This document shows positions 1 to 11,100 of a DNA stretch of 64,000 bases, piece after piece. A model generated the notes under the pieces. The model saw only the letters and a program-made list of their open reading frames with translations. It searched no databases and was not told where the DNA came from. The translations under genes were made by a program, and so were the position numbers. The stretch comes from Siphonodentalium dalli (taxonomy: Eukaryota > Mollusca > Scaphopoda > Gadilida > Siphonodentaliidae), in the NCBI GenBank assembly GCA_032622095.1, contig CP136064.1, forward strand, positions 188,219,794 through 188,283,793. Direction: 5' to 3'. Numbering within the stretch: the stretch's first letter is position 1; the number at the start of each line of letters is the position of its first letter.

Positions 1-419
1 CGCTTTGCTAGGAAATAACCTCATCCATAACTGGAAACCATATTAGCGAAATTCTACATTAAAATGGGTCTGGTGATCAGGCAATGCCATTGACTTGTTG
101 ACGCATAGATGCGAATGGAGAATAATTTATTAACTATGGCTTTACCAAACTTTATCATATATTAAATACATTAAACTCTCTTTGTGTTACATGTATCTTA
201 GTATTTGTTCATTTACTGATACAGCGCATTGGAAGTGTACGATAAGCAAAACACTGAACACTGTGGCAATTTTTTGGGAGAGTGATAATAATTCTGGTAA
301 CCTATTCAACATCTTGTAGTGAGGACTAGTGAGCGCTATAGCGGTATTTTTCAAACAACAGTTTTTATTAACCAATGTTAATGATCTCCCCATTTTTGAG
401 TATTTTGCTTATCACACAC
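1..419. other. Non-coding, nothing recognised
   Basis: No open frame with coding character, splice context or repeat structure could be supported here. The tandem satellite described next begins just to the right. Confidence 0.5.
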
Positions 420-1725
420 TAATACAAAGGTTTGGGAGTTATCGCAAAGATTTGCTCCCCTGGCTGTGAATGACCGATCGGTCTATTTTAGCATGTCCGG
501 GCAATTATAGATTGATAGGTTGTTCACTCAGACCTGTTTAAGATGTCTGATTTATAATGTTCACAGAAGCCCATTATCGGCGAAAAGCCTTTGCGACAAA
601 TCTCAAACATCTTTGCGATAAATCGCAAAATATAATCACCCAGTACGTAGTCTGAGAGTTATCGTAAAGATGTTTGAGATTTATCGTTAAGGTTTGTGTG
701 TTATCGCAAAGGTGTTTGTGATTTATCGCAAAGGTTTGTTCCTCATCACTCATGCATCTGGCTGTGAATGACTGATCGGTCTATTTTAGTCCGACCGGGC
801 ATAGATTGATAGGTTGTTCACTCAGACCTGTTTAAGATGTCTAATTTATAATATTCACAGAAGCCCATTAGTGCCAAAAAACCTTTGCGACAAATCTCAA
901 ACATCTTTGCGATAAATCAAAAAATTTATTCACACAGTACGTACATGTAGTCTTGAGATTTATCGTAAAGATGTTTGAGATTTATCGTAATGGTTTGCGT
1001 GTTATCGCGTAGGTGTTTGTGATTTTTCGCAAAGTTTTGCTCCTCTCACCATTCTTGCATCTGGCTGTGAATGACTGATCGGTCTATTTTAGCCCGACCA
1101 TTCAATTATAAATTGATAGGTTGTTCACGGAGACCTGTTTAAGATGGCTGATTTATAATGTTTACACACAAATTAAGAAATTTTTAGCACAAATTTCAAA
1201 AATGTTTGCGATAAATCGCAAAATATAATCACCCAGTATACAGTCTGAGAGTCATCGTAAAGATGTTGGAGATTTATCGTAAAGGTTTGCGAGTTATCGC
1301 AAAGGTGTTTGTAATTTTTCGCAAAGTTGTTTTGTGATTTATCGCGAAGGTTTGCTCGCCTTATCCACATGCATGCTGGCTGTCAAAGAACGATCGGTCT
1401 ATTTTAGCCCAACCATGCTATTATAGATCGATTGGTGGTTTACCCAGACCTGTTGAAGATGTCGGATTATATTTATATTTATAAGGTCCAAGCCAATGCA
1501 TGAAAATATATCTGCGATAAATCACAAACCATTGCGATTAATCGCAAACCTTTTGTAATCAATCGAAAACCTTTACACTAAATCGCATATACCGGTACTT
1601 ATTGCAAAGTTGTTTGCTATTCGCAAAGGTTTGCGATTTATCGCAAGGTAGTTTTTTTTATTTATCAGGCTATTCTAGATCGATTGGTGTTTCATCCGGA
1701 CCAGTTTCAAGATGTTTGATTTATG
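420..1725. repeat. Tandem satellite, ~300-315 bp unit, about four copies
   Basis: The landmark ggtctattttag recurs at about 480, 780, 1081 and 1391, with a decayed copy near 1670, giving spacings of 299-314 bp. Each unit carries many short inverted motifs of the type tttgcgataaatcgcaaa, so it is rich in small hairpins, and also the phrase gttcactcagacctg. Copies diverge toward the right end. No coding potential is visible. Confidence 0.85.
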
Positions 1726-2094
1726 TTTACCTACTATTATTGCACACAAATTAAGAATTATGTTTAGACATTCAGACCAATTTTACTGCACATGCAGGTA
1801 ACAGGAAATCCCGAAATTGAGAACTTAAACTTTGATTTAAGTACAAAATCACGATCAAGGTTCTATACTAATAAAAGTAATGCATGTATAATTCGGATTA
1901 TTTCATTATCACTATGCAATGGATTGGTTTTGTACTTTATTCAATGTTTAAACAGCATAGCAACATTGGAATCTAACGTGCCACTTTGTTATATTTGCCG
2001 TCGGTCATGTTTCGCAATTTCGAGTGCTTGGTATCTGGGCAGGTTCTCCGCTAAGTACATGTACCTATATGCTTGGTTCTCTACAATATTGCAG

Positions 2095-2935
2095 TAAACT
2101 GCCATGGTTAACCACATTAAATTACCATGGTTAACAAGTGTAAACCACCACGTTAAACCAAAGTATAGCACCATGGTAAACCACAGTATACCACCATGGT
2201 AACATCACGCTAAACCACAGTATACCATCATGGTAACACCAAGGTAAACCAAAGTATACCACCATGGTAACACCACAGTATACCACCATGGTAACACCAC
2301 GGTAAAGTTGGTAAACCACAGTATACCATCATGGTAACACCACGATAAACCACAGTATACCATCATGGTAACACCGCGGTGAACCATGGTAACACCACGA
2401 TAAACCACAGTATTCCATCATGGTAACACCGCGGTGAACCATGGTAACACCACGGTAAACCACAGTATACCATCATGGTAACACCACGGTAAACCACAGT
2501 ATACCATCATGGTAACACCACAGTAAACCTCAGTAAACCATCATGGTAACACCACGGTAAACCATAGTAACACCACGGTAAACCACAGTACACCACCATG
2601 GTAACACCACGGTAAACCAAACTATACCACCATGGTAAAAAAACCGAGATATTTTGGCCGCCCATCGTGGTGTCACCATGGTGGTTTACCACCATGGTAA
2701 CACCTCGGTAAACCACCACGGTATTACCACCACGGTAAAACCATGGTAAACCACCAAGGTAAACCACCATGGTAACACCTCGGTAAACCACCACGGTATT
2801 ACCACCACGGTAAAACCATGGTAAACCACCAAGGTAAACCACCATGGTGACACCACGATGGGCGGCCAAAATATCTCGTTTTTTTTACCATGGTTTACCG
2901 TGGTGTTTTACCATGGTGGCACCAAGGGGGATTTT
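2095..2935. repeat. ACCATGGT minisatellite array with an internal inverted repeat
   Basis: About 800 bp is built from variants of a ~20-26 bp unit (ccatggtaacaccacggtaa and relatives); the core accatggt is itself a palindrome. Two ~75 bp direct copies lie at about 2689-2763 and 2764-2840. They are framed by inverted arms at about 2640-2690 and 2840-2890, which share ggccgcccatcgtggtgtca in opposite orientation. Open frames here only translate the repeat. Confidence 0.9.
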
Positions 2936-3299
2936 TATATGGGGGCTCCTTGAACGCACCCAAACAGATAGATTGTTTAAAAATTTGCATTGGACAAAAT
3001 GTCCGACAGGTACAGAAGTGCACTGGACATAAGCTTTTTTTTAGCCTGGATGACAAGCATTCTATGTTGCATTCCGGCTTATCTGCCATCTGTAACAGTC
3101 TTATTCTCGCTGGTTACTTTGTACTCTATGATGGAAATCTAGTAACCTTATTCCACAAAGCAGTTAATAAGGAAACCAACAACAACATTTGAGTACTTTA
3201 AATCTAAAAACAAAATCTAAAATTAAATAACAAAAATAAATATGTTTACTTAAAAAAAAAAAAAATCTTTTTAATTGAGCAAGAAATCGAAGGACAATT

Positions 3300-3516
3300 T
3301 TTTTTTTTAATTTATTTTAAAATTTTGGACCTATTTGACCTGGTGACTCCATTTGAACAAATCTGAATCCCACTCACATATTGAACATCCATACCAAATA
3401 TGAACCCATTCGTCTTATGGTTTTGGAGAAGAAGATGTTTAAAGAATGGAGGGACGGATGCCCGGGTAGTGATGACTAAAGCTCCACCGGAGACTTTGTC
3501 TCAGGTGAGCTAAATA
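3300..3516 (+). repeat. Pearl-like interspersed repeat, type A (3' end)
   Basis: The segment contains atttgaacaaatctgaatcc, then gaacccattcgtc, a short ggacgga stretch and the terminal phrase tctcaggtgagctaaa. The same ordered phrases recur at about 25.98-26.41, 28.05-28.42, 36.0-36.3, 61.0-61.36 and 62.56-63.10 kb. Architecture (core, GGAC-type microsatellite, conserved tail) resembles bivalve pearl elements. Confidence 0.75.
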
Positions 3517-4380
3517 GCTGAGTAATTGAACATAACTTGCTCATTATAATTATTACAATTACTCATCTTTGTGTCAATCATCTTTCCTCTTGTCACAGTA
3601 AAGAAGATCTGATAGTTATAGTTTTAATTAGTTTATTTAATAAATTTAAAAAAACTGAACTTGTTATAAATATTTGAAGAACAAAATCATAAAAAATCTA
3701 TTCTTGTTAAAATAAATTAATATTAACATCAAAATATTATGAACATACATACTTTGATCTTGAATTTTCAGCGGTATTAATTTGAATTAAGATTCCAGGA
3801 TCACTAAGGATAAAACAGATCTTTTAAAGTTCTGAGAAAAAACATCGCTATGATAGTATGGCTATGTCACTAAAATTTAAGATTTTGCTTAAAATACATA
3901 TTTTTATAATAAATTAGTTGAAAACATTAAGAAACACTTGTTACTATAAAAGCATGTTGCCATATTAGCAACTAATCATATGATAAACATTGCAATAATT
4001 TCCAACTTGAGTGGGTAATTTTACTGAATTGGGGATTACAGAAGAGATACTACCTTGCAATTGATACCTCAAACTTTCCAACTGTGAATCAGACCACCCT
4101 TATGGTTGAAATTTCCCATTGATTTTGCCAATTCAGTTAATAACTTTGACTGAAAGTACACGTAGGTCATTTATTTGACTTTTGGACTGAACTCAACAAA
4201 TTTCACAAGAAATGATGGTTGAGATATCAAACTAGTCAAACAAATTCAATCTACTTTTAGTCTTAAATTTTTTTAATAATGTTGTGTCAAGCACTGGTTA
4301 AAAAAATATTTGGCAGACATAACAATAATCTTGCAAATACATGTACCAGAAAACCTGAGGAATCGTATTTAATGACTGTT
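3517..4380. other. AT-rich spacer, nothing recognised
   Basis: No open frame, tandem structure or familiar repeat end was found in this AT-rich stretch. Confidence 0.45.
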
Positions 4381-4383
4381 TCA

Positions 4384-4966
4384 ATGACACTATAGCTCAA
4401 CTCAGAGAGGGGATAATTTCAAATATAACAGTCAATGGAGCGATAAAGGAATGCGGAAAGTTTAAATGTATAAAGTAACATCAGAGGTCAGCCATATGAG
4501 CCATAAGAAGTTTGGGATCAACTGTATAAAAAACTGTTGACTGTAGGGCATGCTGAAATATTTAGTGATGCAAAGAGTAAATTCTAATGATGACTGCTGG
4601 CAGCCATGTATTTCATCGAAAATTATTTCAAATTTGATAGCTACTATCTAGGTGATCCTAAACATGGCTGTAAATTTTCAAAACAATTCTCCAATAAATG
4701 TGGGCTGCAGGATGTGCTGCTGGATTCAAATTTGAAGTCGAAGATGGCTGCTGGCAGCCATTGTTTTTTTTCCGAATTTTTCGGGAAAAAATTAATGGCT
4801 CCCATCTAGAGGTCACCCCGAAGATCCATATGCAGTTTGGTGATGATCGGATGAGAGATGTGACCTCACTGACCTGTAGGGTGTGCTAACGGAAATCATT
4901 GATGGACGATGGACACCCACCCACGGCAATAGCTCAAACTTGATTTTGTCAAGTTGAGATAAAAAA
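4384..4966 (+). repeat. Pearl-like interspersed repeat, type B
   Basis: It runs from atagctcaactcagagag through phrases such as gcagccatgt and gatgagagatgtgacc to the tail ttgtcaagttgagataaaaa. The two ends (agctcaactc and gagttgagct-like) are inverted relative to each other. Related copies lie at 50.2-50.5, 55.0-56.3 and 59.4-59.98 kb. Confidence 0.75.
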
Positions 4967-4975
4967 CAATACACT

Positions 4976-6022
4976 GTGAATCTTAAAAAATTGTCTGAGT
5001 ACTGTAATCGGAGGAATGTATGTGCCTTTCTAACCTCTTTGAAAACAGCAATGGATTTTTTGGCAGAACTATTCGAGTCTGGCCAAAGCTACAATTCTCT
5101 TATTACAGTCAGGAGTGCTCTGTCAGCCATTGGCCTCTGTTACGATGGGTTTGCGGTCGGGGTACACCAAATTTATTATTCGTTCTCTTAAAGGATGTTT
5201 TAACTTACGTCCTCCAACATCCAGATATCAGGAAACTTGGGACGTTTCCGTGGTTCTGACTAAATTGAAAAAGCTTTCACCAGTTCACTCACTCAACCTT
5301 AAATTACTGAATTGGATTGATATGGATGACCCAACGATCAGAGGGGCCATGTAGTTAAATCAGCATTTAATATATAACAGCTGCTCAATATCAAAGCTTT
5401 CGGACACTGGCCTTCTTCAGTGATGAACCAAAATAGACTTTAGGCTGCATGTTACAAGGTTACTCCTCTAAATGACAATCAGTTGAACATTGGGCGTCAA
5501 AATTACTGACGATAAAATTAGCAATGCTAAATTGCTTTAACTCTTTAACTCAATCTTTAGAACTGTTAAGTTTATGCGGTATGGAGAAATCATCCAAAGC
5601 ATACAACCTATGTTATAGTGATATCCATAAGCAAGCACGACCAGGATCAAGTAATCCACTGAGTCGCTGTTTTGAAAGTTTACCCGCCTGATAGGCATCT
5701 ACATGTTTGTGTTCTATTTGTATTGAAGGAATTTTTTAGAAGAACTCATGCCACCAGGAATGCGTTACATAGTTATGTTATACCTCATGGACGGATAGCC
5801 AGGGGTACCATCAGCCAATGGCTCAGAACTGTTCTTCAATCTGCTGGTATTGACTCTCAAAAAATTTGCTGCTCACAACAGTATTTGACTCTTTGTGGCG
5901 CAGTTACATCTAGGGCGTTGGCGAATGCGGTACCTACCAATGACATTCTTGCTGTAGCCGACGGGTCTACCCCTATAATGTTTGCAAAGTTCTATAACAA
6001 ACTGTTAGTAAGTGGGGCCTAG
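4976..6022 (+). pseudogene. Degenerate tyrosine recombinase (YR mobile element remnant)
   Basis: Three broken reading segments in different frames together resemble the tyrosine recombinases of animal YR elements (Crypton, DIRS or Ngaro type). At 4,976-5,191 FLAELFESGQSYNSL fits the SAM-like N-terminal core-binding domain. At 5,115-5,354 the frame continues with PPTSRYQETWDVS. At 5,672-6,022 HGRIARGTISQWLRTVLQ and FAKFYNK fit the C-terminal catalytic region, including a final tyrosine. The usual His-x-x-Arg box before it is not recognisable, where CSQQYLTLCG stands instead. The middle (about 5,355-5,671), which should hold the first catalytic arginine, has no coding similarity I can see. It is therefore a dead copy. 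The subfamily cannot be decided, because no element ends or reverse transcriptase were found. Confidence 0.75.
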
Positions 6023-6299
6023 TTTCCAGAGGGTATCCTACACTGCTAATTTGGTGAGCAGACTGTGTGTTTTCTCTCTTGGTATGAAGGTTACAAATTT
6101 GGGCTTTCAAATCTCATTTCGCTATCGAACTCCAGAGTAGCCCTCTTAATTCAAATTGTTTGGCTTCGGCAATCAGCTGCGTCAACCCTTTGCCATAGCC
6201 CAGTTTGCTTCAGCAAATGGCTTCAGCAATGCTGATTGCCATAGCCAAGAAGAGGTTGCACTACAGGTGCTGGGACACCCCATGGTGAAAATTGAAATA

Positions 6300-6832
6300 T
6301 AGGCAGATCGGAAACCAAATTGCGATAAAAAATGTGATGAACGAGCAGATTACTTGACAATTCTAACAGTTACAAACGACGGACAGAAATCCAACATTTT
6401 CAGATGAAGAAAGAGGGATAACTCTTGAATGGAAATTGTGAACAATGTTAATGAACCCTCTTTTGAAAGCCCTCATGATGTCAAATCTGCATACCAAATT
6501 TCATTGAGATCCGATATGAGATATAAGAGCGGAGAGACGGAAATCCAACATTTTCAGATAAACAAAGAGGGATAACTCTTGAACGGAAAAGGTGAACATT
6601 GTCAATGAAACTCTTTTGAAAGTCCTCCTGATGCCAAACCCTGCTTACCAAATTTCATCGAGATCCGATAACCCATGGGTGAGATATATTAGCGGACGGA
6701 CATAAATCCAACATTTTCAGATAAACAAAGAGGGATAACTCTTGAACGGAAAATGTGAAAATATATGAGCGGGACAGACGGATTCATGTAATCCAGTATA
6801 CCCCCCATCTTTTGGGATGGGGGTATAATTAT
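6300..6832 (+). repeat. Pearl-like repeat, type C, tandem core with terminal hairpin
   Basis: At least three tandem copies of a ~130-180 bp core carry accaaatttcat, gagatccgata and caaagagggataactcttga. They end in a gcgggacagacgga stretch and the hairpin tatacccccca / gatgggggtata at about 6797-6828. The same tail occurs at 38.67-38.70 kb, and a core fragment lies at about 59.99-60.12 kb. Confidence 0.8.
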
Positions 6833-7897
6833 GATGGCTGGAATGTAAAGTTGAAACCTCAATTCTTTAAACAACTGATGGCCTGTTCTGGATAGGATAT
6901 GCACGCGCATCAAATTTAACTACATGTACTCCAGGAGTTATGTGATTTAGAAAATACCAACCAAACTTCATCTCACAGGTAAGTCTCGTTTAATTGGGGG
7001 ATTATATATGCACTTATCTATTGATTAACCATATTCCTTGTCCGGAAATCTTCAAATGTATGGATTAAGATTAGGGAGAGAAGTGTGTGTATTCCAGGCA
7101 GAAAAGTACCAAAAAAAACATACAAATCAGTGTTCACGCTGTCGGTGACAAATGGCTATTCTATTTTCGAAAATGGGACAAAGAAAATTAAATTTAGTCA
7201 TATAGTTTCAAGCCTATGCCAGCAATTACCTCTCAGAAAATCACCAGATCTCACTAAATCCCTTACACTGGTTAATGGTTACTGACTAGCTGCTTGTTTC
7301 CTATGTTTGGATAACAATTTACCAGAAGTAGCCCATGCTTACTTATCAAAACAATGATGATATCCTATTACAGACTCCTGTAATAATGATAGATAGCTTA
7401 TGATAGAATTAGCAAATCAGTGCATATGTATGTTTGCGTTTGGGCATACTCTTTATTATCCCGCTCTGATTTTAAAAATTTGTTTTTACTTATAATTTAT
7501 TCCATTATTTTTTCTATTATTATTTGGGTTTCTCGACATTGTAAATTTTGATTTTTCAATTTGGCCGAAGTTTCTGAAAAATGACCAAAAAAATTCAGAA
7601 ATGTCCAAATAATTTACCAAAAGAATTTTCGATCCAGCTTGAACCCTGATATGAAAGGATTGGCACTTTATCTATGTATGTAACATGGTGATGTCACTAG
7701 AAGACAAAAGAAACTTGGTTTATCAATCACACAAATATAGTTTGAAGTCAAATTGTTGTTGAAATCAAGTGAGTTAGGCGGTCATTGAATCATATCATTC
7801 AGCTGCAAGCACAAGCAATATAATATATTGAACAGAACGTAGACAGTTTAAGGCAGTGCATATCACAGAAGAGATTAAAGCTACAATATCTTAGCAT
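6833..7897. other. Downstream flank of the aminotransferase gene, non-coding
   Basis: No exon was recognised. A short fragment at about 7125-7200 carries gtgttcacgctgtcggtg, related to a phrase near 21,990 (gtgttcgcgctgttggtg), so it is probably another repeat end. TTTATT at 7452-7457 would read AATAAA on the minus strand, but it lies about 440 bp past the stop, so its use as a poly(A) signal is uncertain. Confidence 0.4.
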
Positions 7898-8194
7898 TCA
7901 TAATTTTGATTGAATTTTCACATTTGGTATGTTGCTTAGCGACTTGTCAATAGAAATTAAATGTTTCATTCCTTTGATTATGTGATCTAGCAGGTGAAAA
8001 GGCACATGTTTATTAATAGGAAGATAAACGATATTATCGATGAGATATTTGGCTTCATGAGGGTATTTCAGATCTGGTGGTGGAGTAAGTGGAGCATCTC
8101 CGTTGGTTGACTCGACCAAATATAGCTGAGATGCGCTGCGATGTGCCTCGATACCAAGTAGATTGAGTCGTCTAACAAATGTATCTGGGTCTTG
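7898..8194 (-). CDS. Aminotransferase gene, coding exon 3 (C-terminal domain)
   Basis: The acceptor is ttctttccattttcag directly before codon CAA. The frame enters in phase 0, matching the end of exon 2. It encodes 98 residues and ends at a stop at 7,898-7,900. The content (GIEAHRSASQLYLVE, then NIVYLPINKHVP) is typical of the small C-terminal domain of the DegT family. Confidence 0.92.
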   Translation of the reverse strand, partial: QDPDTFVRRLNLLGIEAHRSASQLYLVESTNGDAPLTPPPDLKYPHEAKYLIDNIVYLPINKHVPFHLLDHIIKGMKHLISIDKSLSNIPNVKIQSKL

Positions 8195-11100
8195 CTGAAA
8201 ATGGAAAGAAATCATTTGAAAAGTTTACAAATTCATAGAAAATATTGATAGTGACAGCTGGTGACAATATGATATCACCCTGGGAGAACCAGAAGCTTCT
8301 TATTATAACAGTACATATATACATACATGTATATATTGGAATGGTCTATTATTCATTTGGAGGGGTGTGAAGAATATATGAGCAGATGACAGCCAGACAA
8401 AATGATAATACAAGTGCAAAAGTATTCAAATTCATTGGTGGGAAATGTTTAGATAATAAGTTCAACAAAAATGACCTAGGTCGTTTGTTGAACTTATTAT
8501 ATGAACATTTCCTAAGGGAACTACTCGCCAATGAGTATTTAGTATAGAAAGGCATGGTGGGGAATCACGTGGTTTCAAATTGATGATTATCACGCATTCA
8601 AAATGGCAGAGGCAATCTAAAACGCGACCAGAAACGAGGAAAAAGGTAATAAACTAAGATATTACATATATTGTCAGCTACGAGCAGATGCTGTACTATT
8701 TTTCAAACAAGCTGATACATCATTTGTGTCCAGATTCACATTTGTTTGCTCTAACATTCTGACCAAAGTTGTCAGTCGAAGGATTCTTCAAGATGCATGG
8801 ACTGGTGTATTCCACGTACCTCCAACTGGCAACTTTGGTCAGAATGTTATAGAAAACTATGGGAGTATTTCCGAACAAATAAGGTATAAACTTGTTTCAA
8901 AAACAAACTAGCATATGCTCGTAACAGTCAAAATTCTATGTTTTGTGTCAGTTCCTCACATATTAGTATTTGTGAGTTTGCAACAGCCTCGGCCATTTTG
9001 TATGCATGGTACTCACCAACCTTGAAACCACATGATTTCCCCACCGTGGAAAGGGTTCAATGAGATATTGGCATGCTGAAAATAGTTTGTTTATCATGCT
9101 TATGAGCCCAAAATATGCACATTTTCAAAAAGGGCTACGGTACAACTGTTCAGAGTTGACTGACTGTTGTCAAGTCATAGATATCAAACGGTAATCCATC
9201 TTTGATGCCCACTCATTGACTTTACCAAAACTCAACCAAAAAAGTTAAAGTGACTCATAATCTTTAGCTTCTTTTTTTTAGTTCAATTCAGTTCAGGCTA
9301 ATAATCGCTTTCATCACATTTCGGTGATCAAAACAGCATGACAAATTAATGAAATACCTATATACACAGTCTACTGATATGTGTCTGCGTAAACATTCCT
9401 TGAAATCAGACAATTTACACCCTCAGAAGAAAACAAGAATCCCTTGATTAATATGAGTTACAGTAATGCTCTAAATAATTGACTCCTTAACCACAGCAGA
9501 ATTATGGTTAATTTTTAAGGATTTAGTCGGAAATATGGCTTGTTGCCATTCATCGGAAAGCTCTCAGTGAGAGCTTTCCGATGAATGGCAACAAGCCATA
9601 TTTCGGACTAAATCTTGAAAAATTACCCATAATTCTGCTGTGGTTAAGGAATCAATTATTTAGAGCATTACCGTAGAATATTAAAAAGTGTTCTGTGTTG
9701 GTCCTTTCCTCAAAATGGTAAAAATAATGACTGTTTCATCATGTATATGTTGATAATCAGTTCAACAACTGGCCTATGGCCAACTAATCAGAAGAATAAT
9801 TACAGGTCACACATGGAGTGGAGTTAAATAAAGTTGTATTACATTTGTTAAAGGTAATTAGTGTTTAAATGACTAGGGTATTTCATAGTCAACTAATCAA
9901 CAGTCAAAAATCGAGTCGAAGTCAACTAGTCAGCAACCACCATTCTCATCGAAAACTTCCATTTTAAAATGTGGCTATTGAGTACTAAATAATCAAGAAA
10001 TTTGCCTAATGTTAATGTCTTTTGATCTACCCAACATTGTCAACAATGTAGTAAGTATCTATCTTTAATTAGGTCATCATATTATATTTGATATCGTTTT
10101 AAAATCGAAATAAATCACTGCAAGATGTTTTAATGAGTTCCCACTTTTTACTAGGGATCGAAATTCAAAAGCGGTGCTCTCGGAAACTGGTGCTACTAAA
10201 TTTGTATCCAGCTAAATAATACCGGGAGTGTGTGTGAATTGGGTATAGGTTTCTTGTTTAGCGTTGTATTATGATATATTCATCATACCATATCCGGACA
10301 CATTAGCCCATACTTATAGTCTCATACTGAATTAATTCCACACTGCATCCACGATATGTGCAAGTGACGTGACATAACACAAATTGAAAGAATGTCAAAG
10401 GTTTCAAAGTGCGGCAGCCGATAGTGTTACGGTACCTCTGATCGACCATCGCGCAATGATGTTAATTTATTAGCAACGTTATCGATTTCATAACTGGTGT
10501 AAGTAATTTTACTAAATAGTGCAGCTTTTGTTTTAGCAACTAATCGACTTGGGATTCTGCGGTTGACTTTTGGTGACAAGACGTCGACTAATCAACACAT
10601 CATTTCAACACTAAATGTATATTATGCTATTATTTTGGTATTTCGAGCTTGTAGTGTAGCACTTATTGAGTATCTCCACTTGATTATTAACATTCAGCTA
10701 TTATTGCCAAAAAATATAAAACTGATGACAAATTATGATGGCTTTGGGAAGTCTTTTGATCTGTATAGAGAGTCTCTAATATTAGTAGTTGTTGTAATTA
10801 TCGACCCACAGGGTTTGCGCTGCCATTTTCACATTTTAATTTGGCAAACAAAATGTCAAGTGGGTATTTAATTAAGGGATGTGAACTATCTTAATCCAGT
10901 TATAAAACATCCTCGAATGTTGATTATTTGTTAAGTGTGCAGACTTACAGACAAAACAAATGGAAGTCTGATCAAAAATCCTATCAACCTAACGCAGTCC
11001 GCAGTGATATGTCGAAAGCCGAACATTCATCTGTGGTTAAAATAAAATAGCCAGAAACAAGGGTTAGGCATCAAAAATGGCTCTAGTGTCATTGACTAGT

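Noticed and set aside
420-1725. CRISPR-like alternation of short palindromic repeats
   Set aside because: Units are ~305 bp and both repeat and spacer are conserved; this is a eukaryotic satellite.
2131-2869. Overlapping open frames with repeated GVTMVVY-like peptides
   Set aside because: They are translations of the ACCATGGT tandem array.
8726-8911. Plus-strand open frame of 61 codons
   Set aside because: It spans the internal hairpin of the 496 bp TIR element; no protein likeness.
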